The position numbers were made by a program, and so were the translations under genes. Under the pieces are notes generated by a model. The model ran no database searches. It saw nothing but the letters and a program-made list of their open reading frames with translations, and was not told the origin of the DNA. This document shows, piece after piece, positions 50,663 to 58,825 of a DNA stretch of 64,000 nt (positions are counted from its first letter, which is position 1; every line of letters begins with the position of its first letter). The DNA comes from Cupriavidus sp. (GTDB lineage Bacteria; Pseudomonadota; Gammaproteobacteria; Burkholderiales; Burkholderiaceae): the NCBI GenBank assembly GCA_031180665.1, contig JAPSLP010000002.1, positions 124,001-188,000 on the forward strand. Direction: 5' to 3'.

Positions 50663-51145
50663 TCATGCAGGCGCCTGCTGCGCCCGCTGCGCGCCGCCTC
50701 GCATCGTGTACCTGACATGGACCATGCCGGGCACCTGCTCCGGGTCGCATTGCGCGCCGAGCTTGCGGTAGACCGCCAGCAGGCGGCGACCCGGATCCCC
50801 TTCGCCCCCTTCGTCGTCGTCATCGCTCCCTTCGCGCGGCACCAGCCCTTCCACGACGGATACCTCGGGCACGGACCGCTCGACGGCATGAATCAGTGAC
50901 ACCAGCACGCGCATGGCGCCGCCGGAATCCGCCGGTGCATCGATGGCGGTCATGTCGCAGATCCACAGCACTCCCCGCTCGAAGCGATAGATCAGCTCCA
51001 GCGTTGCGATCTGCACGCGCCGCCCAAGTTCGAATTCCGACTGCCCAAGGCAGGCGGTTTCCGTTCTCAGGCCGCGTGCTTGCAGAAAGCGCGTGACGGG
51101 ATCCATCTCCACCTCATCTAACGACGCCATGCGCAGTGGTTCCAT
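50663..51145 (-). CDS. SseE-like protein of the T3SS cluster
   Basis: 160 residues, small and mixed alpha/beta: FLQARGLRTETACLGQSEFE, LIYRFERGVLWICDMTAID, MRVLVSLIHAVERSVPEV, LLAVYRKLGAQCD. This pattern and its place directly after the SseD-like translocator match Salmonella SseE (137 residues), a poorly understood chaperone/secretion factor. An acidic insert (EGSDDDDEGGEGD) is extra. Start ATG 51145 shares one base with the SseD-like stop (TGATG). Assignment by synteny and remembered pattern, not by alignment. Confidence 0.6.
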   Translation of the reverse strand: MEPLRMASLDEVEMDPVTRFLQARGLRTETACLGQSEFELGRRVQIATLELIYRFERGVLWICDMTAIDAPADSGGAMRVLVSLIHAVERSVPEVSVVEGLVPREGSDDDDEGGEGDPGRRLLAVYRKLGAQCDPEQVPGMVHVRYTMRGGAQRAQQAPA

Positions 51146-51747
51146 CAGCGGGGAATGACGGTTGCCTTCAATAGCGCAACCGCTTCCTGGGTCAGCTGGC
51201 TTGCGTCCTGCAGATACTGCTGATGGTGCTGACCGGCGCTATCCCCCACCTTGGAAGCGTCGCGCTCCGCAGAGTCCGACACGTTGCGCGCAAGATCCGA
51301 GTGGATCTGATCATCCTCTGCCTTGCTGCGCTCGGCGCCCGCCCACATCTGCCCAGCGCTGTTGAAGATGCCGGTGGCCGGCGTACTGAGGTGCGATCCG
51401 ATGTCCAGGCCCGTAGTGAAGCCAACGTCAGTGTTCCTGTAGTAAAGTCCGAACCCGCCGCCGACGCCCAGACCGACAACGCCGGAGACGATGCCAAGGG
51501 CGCCCGAAATGATTTCCGCTCGCAGGCGTTGGTCCTTGGCTTCGATCGCCTTATCGTAGGCGAGCAACTGCAGCTGCGTCGCGTTCTGCTCCAGTTGTCC
51601 CTGGCACTCTACGTACATGTCGTACATCTTTTTCATGATGTGCTGCATTTCCAGGATCATCGCTCGGATCGACATGGCGCCGTACGTCGTCTTCGCGTCC
51701 CCATCGGGGAACATCGACCGCACGGCATTACCTTGAACGGCTTCCAT
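51145..51747 (-). CDS. sctB: Minor translocon component, SseD/EspB-like
   Basis: 200 residues, near the 195 of SseD. N-terminal amphipathic part, a helix (IRAMILEMQHIMKKMYDMYV, DKAIEAKDQRLRAEI), one hydrophobic segment (about 85-105; IISGALGIVSGVVGLGVGGG) that should enter the host membrane, and a polar C-terminus (ERSKAEDDQIHSDLARNVSD). With the SseC-like protein it would form the translocation pore. Start ATG 51747; 95 bp separate it from the SseC-like gene. Confidence 0.8.
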   Translation of the reverse strand: MEAVQGNAVRSMFPDGDAKTTYGAMSIRAMILEMQHIMKKMYDMYVECQGQLEQNATQLQLLAYDKAIEAKDQRLRAEIISGALGIVSGVVGLGVGGGFGLYYRNTDVGFTTGLDIGSHLSTPATGIFNSAGQMWAGAERSKAEDDQIHSDLARNVSDSAERDASKVGDSAGQHHQQYLQDASQLTQEAVALLKATVIPR

Positions 51748-51842
51748 TGTTGCTACTCCTATCGAAAGATTGCTGAACCGGAATCCAAAGCGTATGGGAA
51801 AGGCTTCCGGTTCGATTGTTGATGTAGACCCCGACGCCAGCG

Positions 51843-53405
51843 TCAAATGCCAGCGCTGACTGCATCCAGGGCGACGTCGCGAATCTCGCCCAGGGCGTTG
51901 CTGATCTTTTCGGTCGTCTCTACCTGGTCCTGCGTGACGCGTTCCAGCGCCTTTTTGTTTTCCTTCACCTGCCGGCCGATCAGCTCGATCACGAACTGCA
52001 GCATCATGGCGCGAATCATCATGCGGTCGATCTCCTCCTTCATCTTCCCCGCCTCGATGTTCAGCGCAAAATGGGTAATGGTCTGGGTGGCGGGCGCGAC
52101 AATCCTGGCTGTCGACATCACCGCGTCCAGCGTGGCGATCACATTGGCTGCCGCGCGCGCCAAAGCACGCAGCAATTGCTTCCTCACTTCGGAGATGAAA
52201 CCGTTCTGCACGGCCTCGGTCGTCATGCCGCTCATCTGCTTCGCCGCCTGCCGCAGCGCGTTCTCCACCATCTTCTCCATCGCCTCGTTCGAGAACGCCC
52301 TGGCAAGCTTGTCCACCACCTTCTGACTGCCGCCGAACCACCGCAGCGAATTGCGCACCTGATCTGCGACATCATCGACCACCGTTTTGGCGATGTCCTT
52401 GATCAGTTGCGTCGCCGCCTGGGCCGCTTCGCCGCCTTTGTCGAAGGCGCGTACCAGCGTCACCCCAACCGTGCTTGTGCCCGCCTGCGCCCCGTTTTCC
52501 AGCAGATTGCTGACCGCCTTGCCAAGAATCCCGTTGGCCGCCCTCGTCATTCTGGTGACCGAGATCACGCTCGTCAGGCTTGCCGCCACGCTGAACCCGG
52601 CCTCCCACTTTGCCAGCTCCTTGATATGGGAGCCGAGCTTGCCGGACAGTTCCGGATGCGCCGCCTGAACACTCTGCAGGGTGCATTTGGCGATGCCGAG
52701 CATTCCCGCGGTCAGGTCCAGCGCGCCTTGCGGCTGGCCCGTGACGACCTTCAGCGCACCGGCCGCGACCTGGGCCAGCGAGGTGGCCCAACCCATTGCC
52801 AGCGCCACGATCTCACCCTTGCCCACCTTGCGCGCCAGATCCTGCTGCTTCTCGGCGGCTTCCTTTTCGTTGCGCTGCTTCTCCCGGATCGCGGCCAACT
52901 GCTCTTTGCGCAGATCGACAGAATGTTCCAGATTGGCCCGGGTCATATCGGCCGTAAACCGGGTGGACTCGAGCTGGATCTGGAGCAGCACCGCCTCCGG
53001 ATTCAGCGCCCGTTGGTAAAACACCTGCAGAGATTCCGTGGCCTTGCCCAGATCGTTCAGCGCCAGGTCCGTACCTTTTCCGTCTCCCTTGGTTGCCGCC
53101 CCAGCCACGCGAAGGGCCCCCGAAAGGATGCCGATGATGCTGTCCCACGCCTTGCCTGCCGCACGCGCGTCCACCGCCCGCAGCGCGGATGGGGGCGGCT
53201 TCAGCACCGATGACGTCTGTACCGGCGCCTGGATCTCGCCGGCAACCGGCACGCTGATGCATGGCTGCGCCGCACCGACCGATTGAGTGCGCTTCTTCGC
53301 TTCGATCGCCTCGGGGGAGGCGTCGCCGGCTACCCAGCCACCGATGCCCCCGATGACTCCGGACTGCTGCAGCAGTGCGGTTGCACCGTTCATTGCTCCG
53401 CTCAT
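51843..53405 (-). CDS. sctE: Major translocon component, SseC/EspD/YopB-like
   Basis: 520 residues (SseC 484). A long coiled region (about 150-215; NLEHSVDLRKEQLAAIREKQ, NEKEAAEKQQDLARKVGKGE) leads into hydrophobic segments (VALAMGWATSLAQVAAGAL; KWEAGFSVAASLTSVISV) and a second helical, amphipathic C-terminal half. These are the marks of the large pore protein placed in the host membrane. Start ATG 53405 overlaps the chaperone stop as ATGA. The DNA here is clearly less GC-rich than the flanks. Confidence 0.85.
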   Translation of the reverse strand: MSGAMNGATALLQQSGVIGGIGGWVAGDASPEAIEAKKRTQSVGAAQPCISVPVAGEIQAPVQTSSVLKPPPSALRAVDARAAGKAWDSIIGILSGALRVAGAATKGDGKGTDLALNDLGKATESLQVFYQRALNPEAVLLQIQLESTRFTADMTRANLEHSVDLRKEQLAAIREKQRNEKEAAEKQQDLARKVGKGEIVALAMGWATSLAQVAAGALKVVTGQPQGALDLTAGMLGIAKCTLQSVQAAHPELSGKLGSHIKELAKWEAGFSVAASLTSVISVTRMTRAANGILGKAVSNLLENGAQAGTSTVGVTLVRAFDKGGEAAQAATQLIKDIAKTVVDDVADQVRNSLRWFGGSQKVVDKLARAFSNEAMEKMVENALRQAAKQMSGMTTEAVQNGFISEVRKQLLRALARAAANVIATLDAVMSTARIVAPATQTITHFALNIEAGKMKEEIDRMMIRAMMLQFVIELIGRQVKENKKALERVTQDQVETTEKISNALGEIRDVALDAVSAGI

Positions 53406-54019
53406 TCCATTCCTCCTTCGTTTGGCGCGGCTTCGCTCTGCCCCGGTGCGGCCGAAATCAACGACAGCAGCGATCGCAATGCTTGCTCGGCGAGGCCGCG
53501 CAGTTCCTGATATTCCGTTTGTTGCCCGCACCACTTGATGGTGGCTTCGTACGCCTCGGCCGCCTTGCCGTACTCACCGCAAAGCTGCAGGCTCACTGCG
53601 GACAGATATGGGGGTTGGGGTTCCCACATTCGCAGGCCCGCGCTGCGAACGAAGCAGTAGATCGCCTCGTCGTGCCGATGCAGCTTCTGCAGGCACAGGC
53701 CCAGCGAAAGCCAATAGTCATAGCAATGCGGATCGATCGCCGTCAGCGCGAAGAAGATCTGCCGGGCGCCCTCGTGATCGCTGGCCTCGTACCGCTCGCA
53801 GGCGTACCCATACAGCGTCTCGAGCGCGACTGCGTCGAGTCCGAACAGGCCGCGCAGGGTGCCGCCTTCCGCAAAGTACCGCTCGATCGTTACCTGCGTC
53901 GGGTCGGGACTTCCCTGCTCGAGCCACGTGCCGTCATCCACTGCACTGGCGATCGTGGCGGAGAGCTGAGCCATCTCGTTCGATGGCGAATGGCCTTGCG
54001 ACCTCGAAACACGTTTCAC
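53402..54019 (-). CDS. Class II T3SS chaperone of translocators, SscA/SycD/LcrH-like
   Basis: 205 residues with three TPRs (about 70-180; ALETLYGYACERYEASDHEG, YDYWLSLGLCLQKLHRHDEA, YLSAVSLQLCGEYGKAAEAY), the standard fold for chaperones that hold the two pore proteins before secretion. GTG start at 54019 is chosen because AGGGAGA lies six bases upstream; a TTG at 54040 and ATG at 53974 lack such a site. Its stop overlaps the SseC-like start. The N-terminal 35 residues are longer than usual for the family. Confidence 0.85.
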   Translation of the reverse strand: MKRVSRSQGHSPSNEMAQLSATIASAVDDGTWLEQGSPDPTQVTIERYFAEGGTLRGLFGLDAVALETLYGYACERYEASDHEGARQIFFALTAIDPHCYDYWLSLGLCLQKLHRHDEAIYCFVRSAGLRMWEPQPPYLSAVSLQLCGEYGKAAEAYEATIKWCGQQTEYQELRGLAEQALRSLLSLISAAPGQSEAAPNEGGME

Positions 54020-54043
54020 CGTTCTCTCCCTTCCGCGCAAGCA

Positions 54044-54685
54044 TCAAAGCTTCGAGACAACGGCTTCCTTGATGCGCTTGCACGCCTCGATCAGCGCAGT
54101 CAGCAGTTGCTGGAACACCTGCAGCAGGCCAAGGGCCAGCTGCATCTGCTGCATGTATTGGCTGTTCGCATCGGTATATTTGCTCTTGTCGATGTCCAAT
54201 GAGCTGATCACCGTGTTCAGCTCATCGGCCGAGTACTCTTCACTGGCGAACTGCGTGAAGTTCTCGAACTTCTCCCATGGCTTGTAGCCTTTGACCTCGA
54301 GGTTATTGCTCCAGATGTACCAGGCGAGCTGCTGATCGATCTGCAACTTCTTCTTTGGGTCGTCGCCCGCTCGTATCTGGTCGAGCAACACGCGGATCGC
54401 GTTCTTCAGCTTCTCGATGGCCCGGGCCATTTCGTTGTTGTACCGGTAGTCCTCCATGCGAGCACCCACCTCCTGGCGCTGACTCTCGATCGCCATGAAC
54501 ATGGCCTGAAAGTTCGCGGCGTCGGTTGCTGCAACCGGCGTGTAGTTGCGGGTGACCAAGGGCGCCTTGGCCACGGTGATGGGTTCGTCCACCGGTACGG
54601 CCGGGGGTGGCGGCGGCGGACTGATCAATGCATCGCCTTGCTGGCCCACCATGGGGGGAAGGGGGAATGCGCCTACTCCAGACAT
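54044..54685 (-). CDS. sctA: T3SS filament/tip protein, SseB/EspA-like
   Basis: 213 residues. After a Pro-rich N-terminus (PPPPPPAVPVDEP) come helices typical of EspA-family filament subunits: FQAMFMAIESQRQEVGARME, NEMARAIEKLKNAIRVLLDQ and a C-terminal coiled coil (YMQQMQLALGLLQVFQQLLT). EspA and SseB polymerise into a sheath beyond the needle. Position between the SseA-like chaperone and the SscA-like chaperone is exactly that of sseB. The six-Pro stretch is unusual for the family. Confidence 0.82.
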   Translation of the reverse strand: MSGVGAFPLPPMVGQQGDALISPPPPPPAVPVDEPITVAKAPLVTRNYTPVAATDAANFQAMFMAIESQRQEVGARMEDYRYNNEMARAIEKLKNAIRVLLDQIRAGDDPKKKLQIDQQLAWYIWSNNLEVKGYKPWEKFENFTQFASEEYSADELNTVISSLDIDKSKYTDANSQYMQQMQLALGLLQVFQQLLTALIEACKRIKEAVVSKL

Positions 54686-54719
54686 GTTCTACTCCATTGA
54701 TTAATTTGAATCTGCCGCG

Positions 54720-55172
54720 TCATGCAAAACGGCGCACGCGCTTTTTCTTTGGCGTGACCGCCGTGTCCTCGGCGCGAGGCGTCGCCGGGACGGGCTTCTC
54801 GTTCTCTTCATCGCCGCGCAGGCCAGACGCTTTCTCCTTGTAGCGCTGCATTTCGCGGCGGTCCTGCGCGGAGCGCAGATTCATCTCCTTGACCAGTGCC
54901 TGCAGTTGCTGCATACGGCGCTCGGCATCTTCGATATCGCCGCGGCACTCCGCCAGGCTGGCCTCCAGTGAAACGACCGCCTGCGCCGCCTTCGGGTCCT
55001 TGCTGGCCTGCATATAGAGATCGTCGATACGCCGCTGAATCGCGGCCCAGTCGCTCATCTCCTTGTGCAGCATCACGCGCAGCCGATCGAGGTTTTCCCA
55101 GGCCTCCTTCCACACTTTCTCGTGCTCGTGCTCCTGGTTTTGGCCGTTCTCTTGCTCTTTGCCGTGTTCCAT
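54720..55172 (-). CDS. Coiled-coil T3SS chaperone, SseA/CesAB-like
   Basis: 150 residues, nearly all helical and highly charged (NLDRLRVMLHKEMSDWAAIQ, SLEASLAECRGDIEDAERRM, QQLQALVKEMNLRSAQDRRE) with a basic end (PKKKRVRRFA). SseA of SPI-2, just before sseB, is a small coiled-coil chaperone of the filament protein with a basic end; this protein is about 40 residues longer. Assigned from place and architecture. Start ATG 55172. Confidence 0.65.
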   Translation of the reverse strand: MEHGKEQENGQNQEHEHEKVWKEAWENLDRLRVMLHKEMSDWAAIQRRIDDLYMQASKDPKAAQAVVSLEASLAECRGDIEDAERRMQQLQALVKEMNLRSAQDRREMQRYKEKASGLRGDEENEKPVPATPRAEDTAVTPKKKRVRRFA

Positions 55173-55305
55173 TTGGTTTGACTCCGTTGGAAGCCCGTGA
55201 ACCTCACTCTACGGATCAGGGCTTCACGAATCTATTAAAAAAACCGGTGCGCTAAAGCATTTAGCTACTGTTCAGGTATGAGGCGCGGTCCGCCGCTCGG
55301 CATGC
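55173..55305. promoter_or_regulatory. Internal control region of the T3SS operon
   Basis: 133-bp gap, the largest in the run 64000-50663 apart from the one at 58722-58825, and A/T-rich. It holds a perfect palindrome GCTAAA-GCA-TTTAGC (55251-55265) and a run of seven A (55237-55243). A promoter for the sseA-to-sseE-like block would fit here. No hrp-type TTCG-N16-TTCG box is seen. Confidence 0.5.
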
Positions 55306-55557
55306 TCATGCACGCTTGCCGGCCAGGCGCCGCCATACCTTGTCCACCGTGCGCGTACCCGCGCCACAGAGCTCGCGCAACGCGCTCAACCTGGCGAAGG
55401 CTTCCGGCGTCTGCGGCTCGCGCAGCTGGGCCTCGATGCCTCGGCGCGCGCGCGCCAGTTCGGCGCGCAACTGCTTGCGCAGCACGCCGTCGCGGTCCTC
55501 GGCCAGGCGGCCTTCGATCCTGGTGCCATACATGGCGGGGCTAGGGGTGGATTCCAT
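55306..55557 (-). CDS. SsaE/YscE-like small T3SS protein
   Basis: 83 residues, helical and Arg/Ala-rich (YGTRIEGRLAEDRDGVLRKQ, RAELARARRGIEAQL, FARLSALRELCGAGTRTVDK). SsaE of SPI-2 (80 residues), encoded after ssaD, is a YscE/EscE-type co-chaperone of the needle subunit and binds the pore proteins. Length and place agree. Start ATG 55557 shares one base with the sctD stop (TGATG). Confidence 0.72.
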   Translation of the reverse strand: MESTPSPAMYGTRIEGRLAEDRDGVLRKQLRAELARARRGIEAQLREPQTPEAFARLSALRELCGAGTRTVDKVWRRLAGKRA

Positions 55558-56780
55558 CAAAGCTCCAGCGGTAGATGCATCAGCTCGCCCTCGCGCTCGA
55601 GGTCGATGCCGTTGCGGTCCAGATGCACGATCACGTGGCCGGCCGGCAGGCGGCTGCCGGTCTTCAGCCGCGTGCCGTTGGCAAGATCGAGAAAGGCCAG
55701 TTCCCCGCTGCCGCCGAAACTGACCACCGGCGCGGGGAAGATGCCGGTCTGGATCGACCGGGTCGGGATGTTCTGGAAGATGACCTTGGGCGCGTCCGGA
55801 TGCGCGCCCGCGAATGCATGCGTGACGGCTGACAGGCTGCGCTGTCCGCCCTCGTCGAGCACGCCGGTGACCAGGATCAGGTCCTTCTCGCGCGCGACGC
55901 TGAGTCGGCCGAGCAGTCCCGCGTCGCGCAGCATGCCGATCAGCGTCTTGACGCTGTTGCCGACCGGGTCCTCGACCGACCACCGCTGCAGCCCGTGCAT
56001 CGACGACAGCATCGACACCGCGCGCCGCCAGCGCGCGTCGGCGTGAACGGTGCCCTGAATGATGACCGTGCCGACCGCAGGACCGGGCCGCACGCGCGCC
56101 TCGCCGAAGCCATGCAGATTCAGCACGGCCTGCACGTTGCGCACCAGCTCGTCCTGGCACAAGGTGTTGTCGCGATAGGGCTTGCCGTGCTCGCGCAGCT
56201 TGTCGACGAGCGCGTTGCGCGCATTCGAATCCAGACAGCTGCCGCCGAGCGCCATCAGACCGTCCTGCTGGATGGCAACGTCGATGCCCTGCTGGCGCGC
56301 GCGCTTGCGCCATTCGGCAAGCCATTCGTCGCGATCGACCACCGCACTGTCCGGCTGCAGCAGCCCGTAGCCCCAGATCGCGGCGCCCGCGCTGCCCGAC
56401 ATCAGCAGCACCAGACCGGCGTACGCCAGCACGGTGGACACCATGCCCCGGCGCCCATCGCGCCGCGGCGGTACCTTGCGGTCGGGCAAGGTTCGATCGG
56501 CATCGCCGACCAGCAGCGCGAGCCCGCCGATGTCGACGACCTTCTCCAGCGGCAACGGCGTGTCCCCCGGCTTGGCAGGCACACCCTCTATCCATACTGG
56601 CACCTCCGTGCGCAGCAGCACCCCCTGCCCGGTGCAGTCGAGCACTGCGCGGCCACCGCCTTCGAGGATCGCGTCGAGATCGGGATCGGCGCCGCCGATG
56701 GTGAATTCGCCCTCGGGCAAGCGCAGCCGGCGTCCGGACAGCGGCCCGCTGAGGATCTTGATCTGGTATCGGTATTTCAT
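55557..56780 (-). CDS. sctD: SctD, T3SS inner-membrane ring protein
   Basis: 407 residues (SsaD 403). An N-terminal cytoplasmic FHA-like domain (YRYQIKILSGPLSGRRLRLP, FTIGGADPDLDAIL), one transmembrane helix (about 115-137; VSTVLAYAGLVLLMSGSAGA) and periplasmic ring-building/BON repeats (LNLHGFGEARVRPGP, LLGRLSVAREKDLILVTGVL). It builds the outer ring of the MS-like base. ATG 56780 is used; a GTG at 56786 just precedes it. 7 bp separate it from the sctC stop. Confidence 0.9.
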   Translation of the reverse strand: MKYRYQIKILSGPLSGRRLRLPEGEFTIGGADPDLDAILEGGGRAVLDCTGQGVLLRTEVPVWIEGVPAKPGDTPLPLEKVVDIGGLALLVGDADRTLPDRKVPPRRDGRRGMVSTVLAYAGLVLLMSGSAGAAIWGYGLLQPDSAVVDRDEWLAEWRKRARQQGIDVAIQQDGLMALGGSCLDSNARNALVDKLREHGKPYRDNTLCQDELVRNVQAVLNLHGFGEARVRPGPAVGTVIIQGTVHADARWRRAVSMLSSMHGLQRWSVEDPVGNSVKTLIGMLRDAGLLGRLSVAREKDLILVTGVLDEGGQRSLSAVTHAFAGAHPDAPKVIFQNIPTRSIQTGIFPAPVVSFGGSGELAFLDLANGTRLKTGSRLPAGHVIVHLDRNGIDLEREGELMHLPLEL

Positions 56781-56787
56781 GACCACT

Positions 56788-58293
56788 TCAGTTCAGGGCG
56801 TGCGGTTCGGCCTTGATCAGGAACAACCGCACCACGCTCAGGTTCTCCCGGGTCTCGTTGCGGAACAGGCTGCCGACCAGCGGCAAGTCGCCCAGCAGCG
56901 GAATCTTGCGTTGGCCCTGGCGCTGCTTCTCTTCGACGAAGCCGCCCAGCAGCAGGCTCTGACCCGGCCGCAGGATCGCCTGCGTGGCGATGCCGGAGTT
57001 GCGCACCTGCGGCAGCTGCTCGATGTTGTTGGCCGGCGGCTCCTGCCGGCCGTCCTGGATATCAAGCGTCAGCATGACTTCCTGCTCCCCATGCAAGTCG
57101 ATAAGACGCGGGGTCACGCGCAGCAGCGAGCCGGCCGCGACCGAGGCCAGCTCGGCGACCTTGTTGCCCTGCAGCTTGGTGTAGAAGGTGATATTGCGGT
57201 CGAGCACCGCCTGCACGTTGTTCAGCGTCACCACCGACGGGCGCGACAGCACCTTGGCCTTGGAGTTCTGCTCCAGCGCATTGATGCGGACGAAGAAGTC
57301 GGCGGTGTTGCTCAGCACCGTCGAAAACGTGCCATCGGTGGCCGCGGCGTTGCCGGCGTTGAAGCTGATGCGCGACTTGCCCAGGCCAACGCTGCCGCCG
57401 ATATCGAGACCGAGCTCGCGCATGTCGGCGGCGTCCACATCGATGATCGCCACCGAGATCTCGATCTGCCGCGGCCGCTGGTCCAGCTGCTTGATCAGCT
57501 CGGCGTAGAGCGGGATATTGGCCTTGCGGTCGCGCACGATCACCGCGTTGTTGCGCGCGTCGGCCGAGAAGGTCGGCTGCGTGCCGGCGGGCGGCACCAC
57601 CTGCCCGCTTTCGGTCGGCGCGGGGATCGCACGGCTGCGCACCATTTCGCGCAGCTCGGTGACCACGCCGGGAATCACCACCTGCTGGTCGCGGTAGGTG
57701 TACGCGCCGTCGACCGCGGAGGCATAGCGCAGCGGAAAGACCTGCACGACCTCCTTGTTCTGGGTCTGGTTCAGCGTCTTCTCGTCGAGGTCCTTGGCCA
57801 GCTTGCCGATGCGCTGCACGCAGACCGGCACGCCGAAGACCTCGACCGCATTGAAATTGCTGACCGGCCTCACCGAGCAGGTACCGCCCTTGAACACGCC
57901 GGCCTCGCGCAGATACTGCGCCAGCTCGCTCGCATCGAGATACGACGGCGTCAGAACTTCCGTCCTGACCTCGCCCGCCTTGTAGGCATAGAGCACGCGG
58001 CCGTCGAAATACCAGGCCAGGTTGTACAGCTGCGCCAGCTGGTCGAGCAGGCGTTCCGGCTGGCGGCCTTCGAGCGTGCCGACGAAGGTATCGTTGACCT
58101 CGGGGCTGACGATCACCGGCACGCCATAGTTGGCGCCCAGGTCGCGCAGCAGCGCGGCGACCTTCATGCCGCGCGAAGACACGGAGAACTCCGGGCCCGA
58201 CAGGCCCAGCGGGCCCGATGCCGCCCGCGCCCCGAGGGCGAACGCGAGGGCGGCGGTAAGAAACGACAGCTTGCCCAGCTGCAATGCATTCAT
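56788..58293 (-). CDS. sctC: SctC, T3SS outer-membrane secretin
   Basis: 501 residues (SsaC about 497). Signal peptide (LSFLTAALAFALGARA), N0/N1 domains (VAALLRDLGANYGVPVIVSP, WYFDGRVLYAY), N3 (VQVFPLRYASAVDGAY, NAVIVRDRKANIPLYAELIK) and the secretin core (EISVAIIDVDAADMRELGLD, RPSVVTLNNVQAVLDRNITF, GQSLLLGGFVEE, PLLGDLPLVGSLF). Forms the 12-15-mer channel. Start ATG 58293 overlaps the upstream stop as ATGA. Confidence 0.95.
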   Translation of the reverse strand: MNALQLGKLSFLTAALAFALGARAASGPLGLSGPEFSVSSRGMKVAALLRDLGANYGVPVIVSPEVNDTFVGTLEGRQPERLLDQLAQLYNLAWYFDGRVLYAYKAGEVRTEVLTPSYLDASELAQYLREAGVFKGGTCSVRPVSNFNAVEVFGVPVCVQRIGKLAKDLDEKTLNQTQNKEVVQVFPLRYASAVDGAYTYRDQQVVIPGVVTELREMVRSRAIPAPTESGQVVPPAGTQPTFSADARNNAVIVRDRKANIPLYAELIKQLDQRPRQIEISVAIIDVDAADMRELGLDIGGSVGLGKSRISFNAGNAAATDGTFSTVLSNTADFFVRINALEQNSKAKVLSRPSVVTLNNVQAVLDRNITFYTKLQGNKVAELASVAAGSLLRVTPRLIDLHGEQEVMLTLDIQDGRQEPPANNIEQLPQVRNSGIATQAILRPGQSLLLGGFVEEKQRQGQRKIPLLGDLPLVGSLFRNETRENLSVVRLFLIKAEPHALN

Positions 58294-58721
58294 ATCAATT
58301 TTCCAATGTCCGAACCCGGTCCGGTCGCGGCCGACTGCGCGCTTTGCGCCAGCCGGCGGGCCAGCGCCAGTTGCAGCGCAAGCCGTTCTTCCAGTTGCCT
58401 GGCTTCGATGTCGTGGTCGTAGCGGTGCCACAGCAGCCACGCCTCGCCGTCGATTGCCAATGCGTCGTCGGTCGCTGCCGGGGTTGCCGCCAGCGACAGC
58501 GTCGCGTCGTCGAGCCAGCCTTCCGGGGCCTCGATCCCGACCTCCAGCCGCAGCCCGATGCACAGTCCCGCCTCGAGGCACCACGCGCAGGCCGGCACAC
58601 CGCCGACCTCGATCTGCGCAGTCGGCCCATTGGCGGCGATCACCGCGACGCAGGGACAATCCATCAGCTTGCGCAGCCAGGTGTTGGCGCCACGCTGGCC
58701 GGGAATTGACGGTGGATTCAT
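58290..58721 (-). CDS. SsaB(SpiC)/SepD-like T3SS switch protein
   Basis: 143 residues, about 127 in SpiC and 151 in SepD. Starts with a WLRKLMDCPCVAVIAANGPT block, has ACAWCLEAGLCIGLRLEVG in the middle and a C-terminal helix RQLEERLALQLALARRL, similar in outline to SpiC (IEKHLAL). SpiC/SepD with SctW and a further factor sets the order translocators-then-effectors. It stands directly before sctC, as ssaB does. Call rests on synteny and outline. Start ATG 58721. Confidence 0.65.
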   Translation of the reverse strand: MNPPSIPGQRGANTWLRKLMDCPCVAVIAANGPTAQIEVGGVPACAWCLEAGLCIGLRLEVGIEAPEGWLDDATLSLAATPAATDDALAIDGEAWLLWHRYDHDIEARQLEERLALQLALARRLAQSAQSAATGPGSDIGKLI

Positions 58722-58825
58722 CGACTCATCATCTGGCAGTGGCCGCGACCGCGTGATCCGGTCATGACCTGAAAGCCGTGCACCGGCGCAGCGCGGCGAC
58801 GGCCGCATGGTGGGCGGCACCGTCA

